The notes under the pieces are model-generated. The model had not been told where the DNA came from. It ran no database searches and saw only the letters and a list, made by a program, of their open reading frames with translations. A stretch of 64,000 bases of DNA, taken from positions 558,001 through 622,000 of the forward strand of contig NZ_WTYC01000001.1 of the NCBI RefSeq assembly GCF_009827325.1. Direction: 5' to 3'. Shown piece by piece: positions 52,392-62,773 of the stretch. Both the position numbers and the translations under genes were made by a program. This DNA comes from Qipengyuania vulgaris. GTDB taxonomy: Bacteria > Pseudomonadota > Alphaproteobacteria > Sphingomonadales > Sphingomonadaceae. Numbering within the stretch: position 1 is the first letter of the stretch; the number at the start of each line of letters is the position of its first letter.

Positions 52392-52713
52392 AATCGTTCT
52401 CTTTCGCCCCGTTCTTACCAACGACGGCGCAAAATTAGATTACTCCTAGGATCGGTTCATGGCAACTTATGTTCGTCTCGTTTGCAACGTGGAACTGACG
52501 AAAGGCGCTTGTCACGGTCAGATTCGAGTGACCACCATCGGAAAACACTGAGACCAGCAATTTAATGACGCAGTCGGCTTGCGGTCCATTCACACAGAAC
52601 TCTTCGGTGGGAAAACGACCCACTTCCCGACAACCGATACAGCGTAGCGATAGCACGTTACCCGATTGGTATTTCCGTTGGGCGAACGGAGATTGGCTGC
52701 TAGGGGCCCCCGC
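52392..52713. other. Divergent intergenic region, no convincing gene
   Basis: 322 bp between the cupredoxin and ABC-F starts. A minus-strand frame of about 71 codons (52435-52650) has weak codon bias and no recognisable family, so it is not called. The region should contain both promoters. Confidence 0.5.
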
Positions 52714-54573
52714 ATGCTTACCATCGACGGTGTCACAGTGCGGCTTGGCGGCCGGACCATTCTCGAACGCGCCAGCGCGACGGTCCCGGTGGGAGCACGC
52801 GTCGGCCTGATCGGTCGCAATGGCGCGGGCAAATCCACTCTCATGAAGGCACTGATCGGGGAAATCGAACCCGATGCCGGCGAAATCAGCAAGCCGTCTC
52901 GCGCCCGGATCGGTTATATCGCGCAAGAGGCCCCCAGCGGCAACATGACGCCGGAGGAGGTCGTGCTGGCCTCCGCTACCGAACGTGCGGCACTGCTCGA
53001 AGAACTCGAGACCTGCACCGATATGGATCGGATGGGCGATGTGCACGACCGTCTGCTGGCGATCGACGCCTACAGCGCACCGGCACGCGCGGCCAAAATT
53101 CTCAGTGGCTTGGGGTTCGATGAAGTGATGCAGCAGCGCCCCGTGGAAAGCTTTTCCGGCGGCTGGAAGATGCGCATTGCCTTGGGCGCACTGCTGTTTT
53201 CCGAACCGGACATCCTGCTGCTGGACGAACCGTCCAACCACCTCGACCTGGAAGCGACCCTTTGGCTCGAGAATTTCCTCAGGTTTTATCCCGCAACACT
53301 GGTGGTGATCAGCCACGAACGCGACCTGCTGAACAAGGTGGTCGATCATATCCTGCACCTGCAGGGGGGCGAGCTGACCCTTTATCCGGGCGGATACGAT
53401 GCGTTCGAGAAGCAGCGTGCCGAACGCGCGGCGCAACTGGCCGCAGCGAAGGCTTCGCAGGATGCTCAGCGTGCCCGGCTGCAGGATTATGTCGCCCGCA
53501 ACAGCGCCCGTGCATCGACTGCCAAGCAGGCCCAGTCACGCGCCAAGATGCTGGCGCGGATGCAGCCCATCGCGGCGCTGATGGAAGATCCCACGCTCAG
53601 CTTCGACTTCCCCGATCCGGAAGAGCTTCGATCGCCGATGATCACGCTGGATCAGGCCGCGGTGGGCTATGGTGAAGCCCCGCCCATCCTGCGGAGGCTC
53701 AATTTCCGGATCGAAGCCGACGATCGTATCGCCCTGCTGGGCCGCAACGGCAACGGGAAGACCACGCTCGCACGGCTTCTCGCGTCCCAACTTGAACCGG
53801 CGGAAGGTGAAGTCAACGCACCCGGCCGCTTGAAAGTCGGCTACTTTACCCAGTATCAAGTCGAAGAATTAGCAGGCGAAGACACACCACTGGATCTGAT
53901 GACCCGGGCGATGGAAGGCGGAGCCCAGGGTGCCATTCGCGCACAACTGGGGCGCTTCGGCTTTTCCGGTTCGCGTGCGCAGACGCGTGTGGACAAGCTG
54001 TCCGGTGGGGAACGCGCGCGTTTGGCTCTTGCGCTGATTACGCGCGACGCGCCGCATCTTCTGATCTTGGACGAACCGACAAACCATCTCGACGTCGACG
54101 CGCGAGAGGCGCTGATCCAGGCGCTCAACGGGTATACCGGCGCGGTGATCCTGATCAGCCACGACCGGCACATGGTCGAATTGACGGCGGATCGGCTGGT
54201 CTTGGTCGATGGTGGCACTGCGCGCGAATATGCCGGAAGCATGCAGGACTACATTGATTTCGTCCTGGGCCGAAAACCATCACGGGAAAGCCGTCGCGGC
54301 GGCGCGGGAAAACAACGCGGTTCTCGAAGTCGCGATACCGCGGACGAGATACGGACCGCAAAATCGGAATTGGCGAAGGCGGAGAAGGAAGTAGTTCGCC
54401 TGACTGCAGACCTAGAAAAGCTCGATGCGATGATACTCGAACACAGCAATCAGTCCGGTGCGAAAATGCAGGACACGCTTCGGGCCCGGGCCGAGGCCGT
54501 CGATGTCTTGGCGATCGCTGAGGAGAAATGGCTGGCCGCAGGCACTGCGCTCGAAGACATTGAGCAAGGCTAG
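52714..54573 (+). CDS. ABC-F family ATP-binding cassette protein
   Basis: A 619-residue soluble protein with two ABC domains and no membrane part. Walker A motifs are GRNGAGKS (about 32-39) and GRNGNGKT (about 344-351), with signatures FSGGWKMR and LSGGERAR. A P-site linker helix pair lies between. The C-terminal coiled coil (about 540-619) resembles Uup/YheS. ABC-F proteins act on the ribosome in translation rather than transport. The start MLTIDGVTV at 52714 gives the family N-terminus. Exact subfamily is uncertain. Confidence 0.92.
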   Translation: MLTIDGVTVRLGGRTILERASATVPVGARVGLIGRNGAGKSTLMKALIGEIEPDAGEISKPSRARIGYIAQEAPSGNMTPEEVVLASATERAALLEELETCTDMDRMGDVHDRLLAIDAYSAPARAAKILSGLGFDEVMQQRPVESFSGGWKMRIALGALLFSEPDILLLDEPSNHLDLEATLWLENFLRFYPATLVVISHERDLLNKVVDHILHLQGGELTLYPGGYDAFEKQRAERAAQLAAAKASQDAQRARLQDYVARNSARASTAKQAQSRAKMLARMQPIAALMEDPTLSFDFPDPEELRSPMITLDQAAVGYGEAPPILRRLNFRIEADDRIALLGRNGNGKTTLARLLASQLEPAEGEVNAPGRLKVGYFTQYQVEELAGEDTPLDLMTRAMEGGAQGAIRAQLGRFGFSGSRAQTRVDKLSGGERARLALALITRDAPHLLILDEPTNHLDVDAREALIQALNGYTGAVILISHDRHMVELTADRLVLVDGGTAREYAGSMQDYIDFVLGRKPSRESRRGGAGKQRGSRSRDTADEIRTAKSELAKAEKEVVRLTADLEKLDAMILEHSNQSGAKMQDTLRARAEAVDVLAIAEEKWLAAGTALEDIEQG

Positions 54574-54728
54574 GACGCAATTTCCGTGGGGCGACGTGGG
54601 CGATTGCGACTGATTCAATAATCTTGGGCCGACCTTGAGTTGCCTTGCGCCGCGATTATAGCGGTGCCGAGCTTCCTAAACGCGCCGGCAAATTCCGAAA
54701 CCTTTTCGTTCGCTGATGCCGAAAGAAT

Positions 54729-56045
<1,317 letters not shown>

Positions 56046-56143
56046 TCAAACGCGCGCGGCGTTAGGGGTATATCGGGCACGGGGCAAGGCGCATCGCTGG
56101 AAACTTCGCCGCACTTCTCCATTGTGTGGGCAAAGGAGACTTT

Positions 56144-56962
56144 ATGACCGACTATCCCACACTCGATCTGAATGATGGCCGCAAGATTCCGCAGTTAGGC
56201 TTCGGCACCTACAAGCTGGCAGAAGACAAGGCGCCCGATGCCGTATCGACCGCGATCGATGTCGGCTACTGGCTGGTCGACACGGCGGCGATATACCAGA
56301 ACGAGAAGGGCGTAGGCAAAGGCATCGGTGAATGGTCCGATATCTTCCTCCAGACCAAGATCTGGAACGAAAGCCAGGGATACGAACGAACCCTTCGCGC
56401 AGCAGACAAGTGTCTCGAACGGCTGGGCCGCGACCATGTCGACATGCTGCTGATCCACTGGCCGTGTCCGGAAAAGGGCCTCTTCGTGGAGACCTGGAAA
56501 GCGCTGATCGAATTGCGCGAGGCCGGGAAGGCGAAGTCCATCGGCGTATCCAATTTTCGCGAGGAAGACCTGCGCCGCATCATTGATGAGACAGGAGTGA
56601 CCCCGGCGCTGAACCAGATCGAGTTGCATCCCGCATTCCAGCAGCGCGAAATGCGCAGGGTTCACGAGCAACTGAGCATTGTCACGCAAAGCTGGTCACC
56701 GCTGGGTCAGGGCGAAGGCCTGTCGAACGAGGTGATCGAAGAAATTGCAAAAGAAACCGCCCAACCGGCGAGCGCTGTTATCTTGCGGTGGCATTTGCAG
56801 CATGGTCTGGCTCCCATTCCCAAGGCATCGAGCCGCGACCATATCGAGGCCAATTTCAAGGCGCTGTCCTTCGAATTGAGCGACGATCAGATGGCGCGCA
56901 TCGATGGCCTCGATGATCCGAAGGGCCGGATGGGTCCCGATCCTGCCGAATTCAACGACTGA
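56144..56962 (+). CDS. Aldo/keto reductase
   Basis: A 272-residue NADPH-dependent carbonyl reductase with a TIM-barrel fold. The catalytic tetrad is Asp46 and Tyr51 ([11 protein letters not shown]), Lys72 (LQTKIW) and His105 (LLIHWP). It resembles AKR5-type 2,5-diketo-D-gluconate reductases. The start [10 protein letters not shown] at 56144 has AAAGGAGA 7 bp upstream; the frame opens further back but without family match. The substrate is unknown. Confidence 0.93.
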   Translation: MTDYPTLDLNDGRKIPQLGFGTYKLAEDKAPDAVSTAIDVGYWLVDTAAIYQNEKGVGKGIGEWSDIFLQTKIWNESQGYERTLRAADKCLERLGRDHVDMLLIHWPCPEKGLFVETWKALIELREAGKAKSIGVSNFREEDLRRIIDETGVTPALNQIELHPAFQQREMRRVHEQLSIVTQSWSPLGQGEGLSNEVIEEIAKETAQPASAVILRWHLQHGLAPIPKASSRDHIEANFKALSFELSDDQMARIDGLDDPKGRMGPDPAEFND

Positions 56963-56987
56963 CCAAACGGGGGTGCGGCGTGACGGA

Positions 56988-57953
56988 ATGGCTGCTATCG
57001 GCCCGCCAGTGACCGACCAGCGACCCATTCGTATCGCCGCACTCTATCATTTCACGCGGTTCAAGGATCCCTCCGTCCTGCGCGAGGGATTGCTTCATTG
57101 CGCAGAAGAGAACGGCGTGCGCGGTACGCTGCTGCTGGCAGAGGAAGGCATCAACGGCACGATCGCCGGCAGCGACGAAGGGATTGAAAAGGTTCTCGAC
57201 TACATTCGCAACATGCCCGGCTGCAGCGATCTAGAATGGAAGGAATCGCGCGCTGCCGAAATGCCTTTCCACCGCACAAAGGTCAGGCTGAAGCGAGAGA
57301 TCGTGACCATGGGGCAGCCCGATCTAGACCCGCTGAAGGGCGTCGGGATCTATGTCGATCCGCAGGACTGGAACGAACTGATCTCGGACCCCGATACAAT
57401 CGTGATCGACACGCGCAATGATTACGAGGTTGCGATCGGCAGCTTCGAAGGCGCGATCGATCCGGAAACGCAGAGCTTCCGCGAATTCCCTGAATGGTTC
57501 CGCGATAGGAAGGCTGACTTCGAAACTGAAGGGCGTAAGCCGAAGATCGCGATGTTCTGCACCGGCGGGATTCGCTGTGAAAAATCCACCGCGTTCCTGA
57601 AGTCCGAGGGCCTCGACGAGGTCTATCACCTCAAAGGCGGAATCCTCAAATATCTTGAGGAAGTACCCGAGGCCGAAAGCCGCTGGCACGGCGAATGTTT
57701 CGTGTTCGATGAGCGCGTGAGCGTGAAGCATGGTCTCGAATTGGGATCACACACTCTATGCCGCGCCTGTCGCCGCCCGCTGAAAGAATCTGACCTTGCG
57801 CACAGGCACTACGTCGAGGGCGTGTCCTGCCATCAATGCTATCCGGAACGGAGCGACGAACAGCGCGCTCGGTATGCCGAACGGCAGCGTCAGGCGAAGC
57901 TGGCGGAGGTTCGCGGCGAAGAGCATGTGGGGCGTAAGACAGGCGATGGCTGA
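56988..57953 (+). CDS. trhO: Oxygen-dependent tRNA uridine(34) hydroxylase (rhodanese-like)
   Basis: A 321-residue TrhO/YceA protein that hydroxylates tRNA uridine-34 to 5-hydroxyuridine. An N-terminal acylphosphatase-like part is followed by a rhodanese domain (about 125-225) with the active Cys191 ([11 protein letters not shown]). A C-terminal zinc-binding pair of CxxC motifs (CRACRRPL and CHQCYP) is present. The start is ATG at 56988 or a GTG at 57012; both are plausible. Its end overlaps the GST gene by 8 bp. It follows the aldo/keto reductase by 25 bp. Confidence 0.92.
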   Translation: MAAIGPPVTDQRPIRIAALYHFTRFKDPSVLREGLLHCAEENGVRGTLLLAEEGINGTIAGSDEGIEKVLDYIRNMPGCSDLEWKESRAAEMPFHRTKVRLKREIVTMGQPDLDPLKGVGIYVDPQDWNELISDPDTIVIDTRNDYEVAIGSFEGAIDPETQSFREFPEWFRDRKADFETEGRKPKIAMFCTGGIRCEKSTAFLKSEGLDEVYHLKGGILKYLEEVPEAESRWHGECFVFDERVSVKHGLELGSHTLCRACRRPLKESDLAHRHYVEGVSCHQCYPERSDEQRARYAERQRQAKLAEVRGEEHVGRKTGDG

Positions 57954-58551
57954 AGCGCTCCTCTACTCCTTCAGGCGCTGCCCCTACGCCATGCGCGCCC
58001 GTATGGCGCTGGCAGTTAGCGGCGCAGAGTACGAACACCGCGAGGTCGTGTTGCGGGACAAGCCGCCCCAGATGCTCCAGGCCTCACCAAAAGGGACAGT
58101 ACCCGTATTCGTAACGACGGATGGCGAAGTGCTGGAAGAGAGCACCGACATTATGCGCTGGGCTCTCGCGAGATCGGATCCCGAAGATTGGCTGGACCGT
58201 GACGATCCCGCATTGGTTGCTGCCAATGACGGTCCCTTCAAGCACCATCTCGACCGGTACAAATATTCCACGCGGTACGATGATGTCGATCCGGAGGAAC
58301 ACGGTTCAGCAGCCGTGAAATACCTGTGCGATCTGGACGGTCGTCTTTCCGATACGCCGTACCTGTGCGGCGCAAGCCGTGGCTTCGCGGACATCGCTAT
58401 ATTTCCATTCGTCCGCCAATTCGCGAATGCCGATCGGGATTGGTTCGATGCGCAGGGGCTGACCAACGTAGGGCGCTGGCTCAAAGGTCTGGTCGGTTCG
58501 GAACTGTTTACCCGGATAATGGCCAAGCATGACCGATGGTTTGCCGATTAG
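57946..58551 (+). CDS. Glutathione S-transferase-like protein
   Basis: A 201-residue protein with a thioredoxin-like N-terminal domain ([17 protein letters not shown], with the CPYA motif) and an all-helical C-terminal domain (about 85-195). The [10 protein letters not shown] segment is the glutathione-binding ESxxI type. The start MAEALLYSF overlaps trhO by 8 bp, so translation may be coupled. The stop TAG overlaps the convergent hisZ stop by 4 bp. The reaction is unknown. Confidence 0.9.
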   Translation: MAEALLYSFRRCPYAMRARMALAVSGAEYEHREVVLRDKPPQMLQASPKGTVPVFVTTDGEVLEESTDIMRWALARSDPEDWLDRDDPALVAANDGPFKHHLDRYKYSTRYDDVDPEEHGSAAVKYLCDLDGRLSDTPYLCGASRGFADIAIFPFVRQFANADRDWFDAQGLTNVGRWLKGLVGSELFTRIMAKHDRWFAD

Positions 58552-59660
58552 AGCTCGACCGGAGTCCCATCCTTGAGGATGTGCGAGCAACCCAATGATG
58601 ACGCACCATCCTGGTCATCGATAGCCGCAACGGTTCGCCAACCTTCACTGCGTAGAAGCGCGGCGGCGTCTCGATCATGTCCCAGCGGCAGGAACGCCGT
58701 TTTGCGGCTCTTCTCAGAGCCGGTACCGAGCGTTTCCAGTAGAGGTTCCATATAGAGCGAAAAGCCGGTGGCCGCCTCTTCGCTACCCTTGATGGCGTAG
58801 GTTCCGCCGCGACCGAGCGCTGCACGTGCGCCCTGTGCATGCAGGGTGAACCCGAACCAGCTCTGGTATTCGAAGCCATGCCGTTCGGATGGATCGAGCG
58901 TCAGTCTTACGCGGTGGCCCAGCGCGGATGCGATCTTGCGTAGGCCTGCAATTCGTGTGGCAAGTGCACCGCCCGCGTCCAGCGCGGCCAGCTTTTCGAT
59001 CGCCTCGTCGAAGGGACCGGTGGCATAAAGCAGGGGAAGATAGTCCGCGCCGCCTGCTGCCTTGAGCGCACCAGCATCTTTCATATCGAGTTCGCGCCGC
59101 ACCGCTTCACGCCTGTTAGCGTCAAGCGGCAGCGCCTTGTCTGCCAGAGTGTCGACGAGATCCGGAAGCGTGAAGTCGACGGAAAGACCGGTGACGCCTG
59201 CCGCTTCCAGTGCATCGAGCGCCACCGTAACCGCCTCGATCGCCGCGGCGACATTGTCGCTCCCGATCAATTCGGCACCCAGTTGCAGCCGCTGGCGAGC
59301 AGGATCGAGTTGGTCCGCCTTGAGTAGCGCCACATCCCCCGCATAACAAAGCCGCAAGGGGCGCGCCGCATCGGCGAGTCCGGTGGCGGCGATCCGTCCG
59401 ACCTGAACCGTCATATCCGCTCGCAAAGCAAGCGTGCGCAGGCTTTCCGGATCGGTGAACCGGACCATCCGGCGTGTCGCCACACCTTCCATTCGGCCCG
59501 CCAAGGAGCGTTCGAACTCTATCAGTGGTGGGCGGACACGGTCATATCCATGACTGTCCATCGCCCGCAGGATTTCGCGCATGGCGCGCGTGATAATCGC
59601 CGAGCGCTCCGGAAGAGCATCTTCAAGGCCGATGGGCAGGAGATCGTCGAGCTGGTTCAT
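58548..59660 (-). CDS. hisZ: ATP phosphoribosyltransferase regulatory subunit
   Basis: A 370-residue histidyl-tRNA synthetase paralogue that activates the short form of HisG in histidine synthesis. The N-terminal LLPIGLEDALPERSAIITRAMREIL and the FTDPESLRTLALRADMTVQVGRI segment match HisZ. The synthetase anticodon domain is absent, as expected. A short-form HisG should exist elsewhere. It starts 28 bp after serA on the same strand and may be co-transcribed with serC-serA. Confidence 0.93.
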   Translation of the reverse strand: MNQLDDLLPIGLEDALPERSAIITRAMREILRAMDSHGYDRVRPPLIEFERSLAGRMEGVATRRMVRFTDPESLRTLALRADMTVQVGRIAATGLADAARPLRLCYAGDVALLKADQLDPARQRLQLGAELIGSDNVAAAIEAVTVALDALEAAGVTGLSVDFTLPDLVDTLADKALPLDANRREAVRRELDMKDAGALKAAGGADYLPLLYATGPFDEAIEKLAALDAGGALATRIAGLRKIASALGHRVRLTLDPSERHGFEYQSWFGFTLHAQGARAALGRGGTYAIKGSEEAATGFSLYMEPLLETLGTGSEKSRKTAFLPLGHDRDAAALLRSEGWRTVAAIDDQDGASSLGCSHILKDGTPVEL

Positions 59661-59688
59661 TGCGCGGCGTCCCCTGCCCTATCGCGGA

Positions 59689-61272
59689 TCAGAATTCCAG
59701 CGGCATGACGGTCTTTACGCCTTCGAGCGCGCAGGCTTTCTTTACTACACCATCCGGAATCGGCTGATCGACGCTGAGCAGCAGGATGGCTTCGCCCCCC
59801 GCAGAGCGCCGGCCGAGGTTGAAGGTGCCGATATTGATGCCGTTCTCGCCTAACAGCGAGCCGATGCGGCCGATGAAACCCGGCGCGTCCTCGTTCACGA
59901 TATAGAGCATGTGCCCATCGAGTTCCGCCTCGATCCGGACGCCGAAGATTTCGGTCAGACGCGGCGCATCGGAACCGAACAGCGTGCCTGCCACCGACCG
60001 GTCACCTGCGTCGGTCCCGACGGTTACCCGGAGCAGCGTATTGTAGGCGCCTTCTTTCTCGTGACGGATCGAACGGATATCGAGCCCCCGTTCCTTGGCG
60101 AGGTAGGGCGCGTTGACCATGTTCACCGTGTCCGAATACTGGCGCATGAGCCCCGCCAGGACGGCCCCTTCGATGGGCTTTCCAGACAGCTCGGCCGCTG
60201 CACCTTCCCGCTCGATATTGATCTTGGTGAGGTTGCCGTGGGCCAGTTGCCCCACGAGGCTGCCGAGGTTTTCGGCAAGTTTCATGTAGGGGCGCAACTT
60301 TGGCGCTTCCTCCGCCGAAAGGCTCGGCATGTTGAGCGCGTTCGTCACCCCGCCATTGACGAGATAATCGGCAAGCTGTTCGGCCACCTGCAGTGCGACG
60401 TTGACCTGCGCTTCTGTCGTGCTGGCGCCGAGGTGCGGCGTGCAGATGAAATTGGGCTTGCCGAACAGCGGGCTGTCCTTGGCGGGTTCCGTCTGGAACA
60501 CATCAAGCGCCGCGCCCGCAACCTTCCCGCTGTCGAGCGCCTCGGCCAATGCCTCCTCGTCGATCAACCCGCCCCGCGCGCAGTTGACGATGCGGACGCC
60601 TGCTTTCGTCTTTGCAAGGTTCTCCTTCGAGAGGATGTTGCGCGTTTCGTCGGTCAACGGCGTATGAAGCGTGATGAAGTCGGCACGCGCGAGCAACGTG
60701 TCGAGATCGACCTTCTCCACCCCGATCTCCAGCGCGCGTTCCGCAGTCAAAAAAGGATCGAAGGCGATCACCTTCATCTTGAGACCCTGAGCTCGGGCCG
60801 CGACGATAGACCCGATATTGCCCGCACCGATCAGACCAAGCGTCTTTCCGGTGACCTCCACGCCCATGAAATCGTTCTTCGGCCATTCGCCTGCCTGCGT
60901 GCGACGGTCGGCGGCGGGTATCTGTCGGGCAAGCGCCATGATCATCGCGATGGCATGTTCGGCAGTCGTGATCGAATTGCCGAACGGCGTGTTCATTACA
61001 ACCACGCCCTTCCCGCTGGCATAGGGAATATCGACGTTGTCCACGCCGATACCTGCGCGGCCGATGACCTTGAGATTGGTCGCAGCGTCGAGGATTTCGG
61101 GCGTTACCTTGGTCGCCGAACGAATGGCGAGACCATCGTACTCCCCGATGACGGCTTTGAGTTCATCGGGCGTCATGCCCGGCTTCACATCGACTTCGCA
61201 GCCCCGCTCTTCAAAGATGCGCGCTGCGTTGGGGTCCATCTTGTCGCTGATGAGAACTTTGGGTTTGGTCAT
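59689..61272 (-). CDS. serA: D-3-phosphoglycerate dehydrogenase
   Basis: A 527-residue enzyme starting serine synthesis by oxidising 3-phosphoglycerate. The NAD-binding motif GLIGAGNIGSIVAARAQGL, the LHTPLTDETRNIL and NCARGGLIDEEAL catalytic-region blocks and HLGASTTEA (catalytic His) are present. After the substrate domains come an ASB/intervening domain and a C-terminal ACT domain (about 455-527), the serine-sensing type-1 layout. It is downstream of serC with 90 bp between. Confidence 0.97.
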   Translation of the reverse strand: MTKPKVLISDKMDPNAARIFEERGCEVDVKPGMTPDELKAVIGEYDGLAIRSATKVTPEILDAATNLKVIGRAGIGVDNVDIPYASGKGVVVMNTPFGNSITTAEHAIAMIMALARQIPAADRRTQAGEWPKNDFMGVEVTGKTLGLIGAGNIGSIVAARAQGLKMKVIAFDPFLTAERALEIGVEKVDLDTLLARADFITLHTPLTDETRNILSKENLAKTKAGVRIVNCARGGLIDEEALAEALDSGKVAGAALDVFQTEPAKDSPLFGKPNFICTPHLGASTTEAQVNVALQVAEQLADYLVNGGVTNALNMPSLSAEEAPKLRPYMKLAENLGSLVGQLAHGNLTKINIEREGAAAELSGKPIEGAVLAGLMRQYSDTVNMVNAPYLAKERGLDIRSIRHEKEGAYNTLLRVTVGTDAGDRSVAGTLFGSDAPRLTEIFGVRIEAELDGHMLYIVNEDAPGFIGRIGSLLGENGINIGTFNLGRRSAGGEAILLLSVDQPIPDGVVKKACALEGVKTVMPLEF

Positions 61273-61333
61273 GACGGAATTGTCCTGTCGTTCTCCCGGA
61301 AAAAGCGCCGGGTAGGGGAATTAGGAGAGAGGC

Positions 61334-61355
61334 GGCGGCCCGTATCGGGGCCGCC
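61334..61355 (-). promoter_or_regulatory. Intercistronic hairpin between serC and serA
   Basis: Perfect 8-bp stem GGCGGCCC/GGGCCGCC with a 6-nt loop, 7 bp past the serC stop. There is no T-run, so it is more likely a stabilising or processing hairpin than a terminator. Confidence 0.55.
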
Positions 61356-61362
61356 AGCCGGA

Positions 61363-62520
61363 TCAGCCGTTCTTGACGGTTTCGTAGGCCCACTCGATCC
61401 ATGGCAGGAGACGCTTCAAGTCCTCCTGCTCGACCGTACCGCCGCACCAGATACGAAGGGACGGCGGGGCGTCGCGATATCCGTTGAAATCGTAGCCGAC
61501 ATCGCGCTCTTCGAGCAGCTTGACGATCTTCTTCGGAACGCCTGCCTTGTCCTCGTCGGAAAGGCTGTCGTACCAATCACCCTGGAAGACGAAACACACG
61601 CCGGTGTTCGTCTGCTTGGCCGGATCGGAGACCATGTTGCGCAGCCACGGCGTCGCCTCGATCCAGTCCTTGACCAGCTTGGCATTGGCATCGGCGCGTT
61701 CGAACATGGCCTTACGTCCACCCATCGCCTGCGCCCATTCGAGCGCGTCGATGTAATCTTCCGTCGCCAGCATGGAGGGCGTGTTGATCGTGGCACCTTC
61801 GAAAATGCCAGTGTTGATCTTGCCGCCCTTCTTCAAGCGAAAGAGCTTGGGCAGCGGCCATTCGGGTTCGTATTCCTCGATCCGCTCGACAGCCTTCGGG
61901 CTTAGGATCAGCATGCCGTGCTGGGCTTCGCTGCCCATCACCTTCTGCCAGCTGTAGGTCGTGGCATCGAGCTTTGCCCAGTCCATCTCCATCGCGAAGA
62001 CGGCGCTGGTCGCATCGTTGATCGTCACGCCTTCCCGCCCCGCGGCGAGCCATTCCGTATCCGGGATTTTCGCCCCGGAGGTGGTCCCGTTCCAAGTAAA
62101 GACCACATCGTTGTCCTGCGGGATCGAGGCCAGATCGGGAATTTCGCCGTAATCGGCATCGAGCGTCGTCAGCTTCGGGAGTTTGAGCTGCCTGACAGCA
62201 TCCTGGATCCAGACATTGCCGAAGCTTTCCCATGCCGCGACGGTGGCCGGGCGATCGGGGCGAAGCATCGTCCACATCGCACATTCAAGCGCACCTGTGT
62301 CCGAGGCAGGCATGATGCCGACGAGATAGTCGTCGGGCACGCCGAGCATCTCCTTCGACAGGTCGATGGCGTATTTCAGCCGCGACTTGCCGAGGGCGCT
62401 GCGATGCGAGCGTCCGAGCGATTCGGTTTTGAGATTTGCGGCAGACCAGCCCTTGTGCTTGGCGGTCGGTCCGGACGAAAAAAATGGGCGCTCTGGTTTG
62501 AGCGTCGGTTCGGCAGTCAT
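61363..62520 (-). CDS. serC: Phosphoserine transaminase
   Basis: A 385-residue PLP enzyme making phosphoserine, the second step of serine synthesis. Lys193 (YSWQKVMGSEAQHG) should bind PLP. The RSHRSALGKSRLKYAIDLSKEML N-terminus is typical of the alphaproteobacterial type. The start MTAEPTLKPE at 62520 has the ribosome site AAGGAGAG, which is part of a leader hairpin. serA and hisZ follow on the same strand. Confidence 0.96.
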   Translation of the reverse strand: MTAEPTLKPERPFFSSGPTAKHKGWSAANLKTESLGRSHRSALGKSRLKYAIDLSKEMLGVPDDYLVGIMPASDTGALECAMWTMLRPDRPATVAAWESFGNVWIQDAVRQLKLPKLTTLDADYGEIPDLASIPQDNDVVFTWNGTTSGAKIPDTEWLAAGREGVTINDATSAVFAMEMDWAKLDATTYSWQKVMGSEAQHGMLILSPKAVERIEEYEPEWPLPKLFRLKKGGKINTGIFEGATINTPSMLATEDYIDALEWAQAMGGRKAMFERADANAKLVKDWIEATPWLRNMVSDPAKQTNTGVCFVFQGDWYDSLSDEDKAGVPKKIVKLLEERDVGYDFNGYRDAPPSLRIWCGGTVEQEDLKRLLPWIEWAYETVKNG

Positions 62521-62571
62521 GTATTCTCTCCTTGCAGAGAGCTCGCGCGGCGTTGGGACCGCGTGGCCCGC
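62521..62571 (-). ncRNA. serC leader RNA (5-prime untranslated regulatory structure)
   Basis: On the minus strand two stem-loops precede serC. The first pairs GGGCC with GGTCCC (one bulged T; 62555-62569), inside an outer GGCG/CGCC pair. The second pairs CTCTC with GAGAG (62526-62541), and its 3-prime arm contains the ribosome site AAGGAGAG. The Rfam serC leader family of alphaproteobacteria is described as having its last stem overlap the serC ribosome site, which fits. The ligand or signal is not known. Confidence 0.65.
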
Positions 62572-62576
62572 CGGCG

Positions 62577-62604
62577 GCAATAAAGTTGCTTGAGTTCAAG
62601 TCAA
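62577..62604 (-). promoter_or_regulatory. Candidate serC promoter
   Basis: On the minus strand TTGACT (-35) and TATTGC (-10) are 16 bp apart. A start about 7 bp further would place the transcript 5-prime end near 62570, at the base of the leader structure. Confidence 0.5.
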
Positions 62605-62773
62605 TGCGAAATAGGTATGCGCTGACCAAGTGGATGTTCGTGAGATCAGTCCACGACATGGGTTGCAGTTCCGAAGGGACTTTAAGAATGCGGCGGGCCG
62701 ACGCAATCGGTCGTCGCAGCGAAGTGCTCTGCCTACTCGCCAAACGCTGCGCCTTTTCCTATGGCCGCACGCG

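Noticed and set aside
48822-52400. Possible genomic island inserted at tRNA-Val carrying the polyketide operon
   Set aside because: No integrase, no duplicated tRNA 3-prime end and no mobility gene were found; position next to a tRNA alone is weak.
52435-52650. Minus-strand frame of about 71 codons between cupredoxin and ABC-F genes
   Set aside because: Codon third positions are not clearly biased, no ribosome site or family was recognised, and it lies where promoters are expected.
59911-61905. Long plus-strand frame antisense to serA and serC
   Set aside because: Shadow of high-GC third positions; serA and serC are unambiguous on the minus strand.
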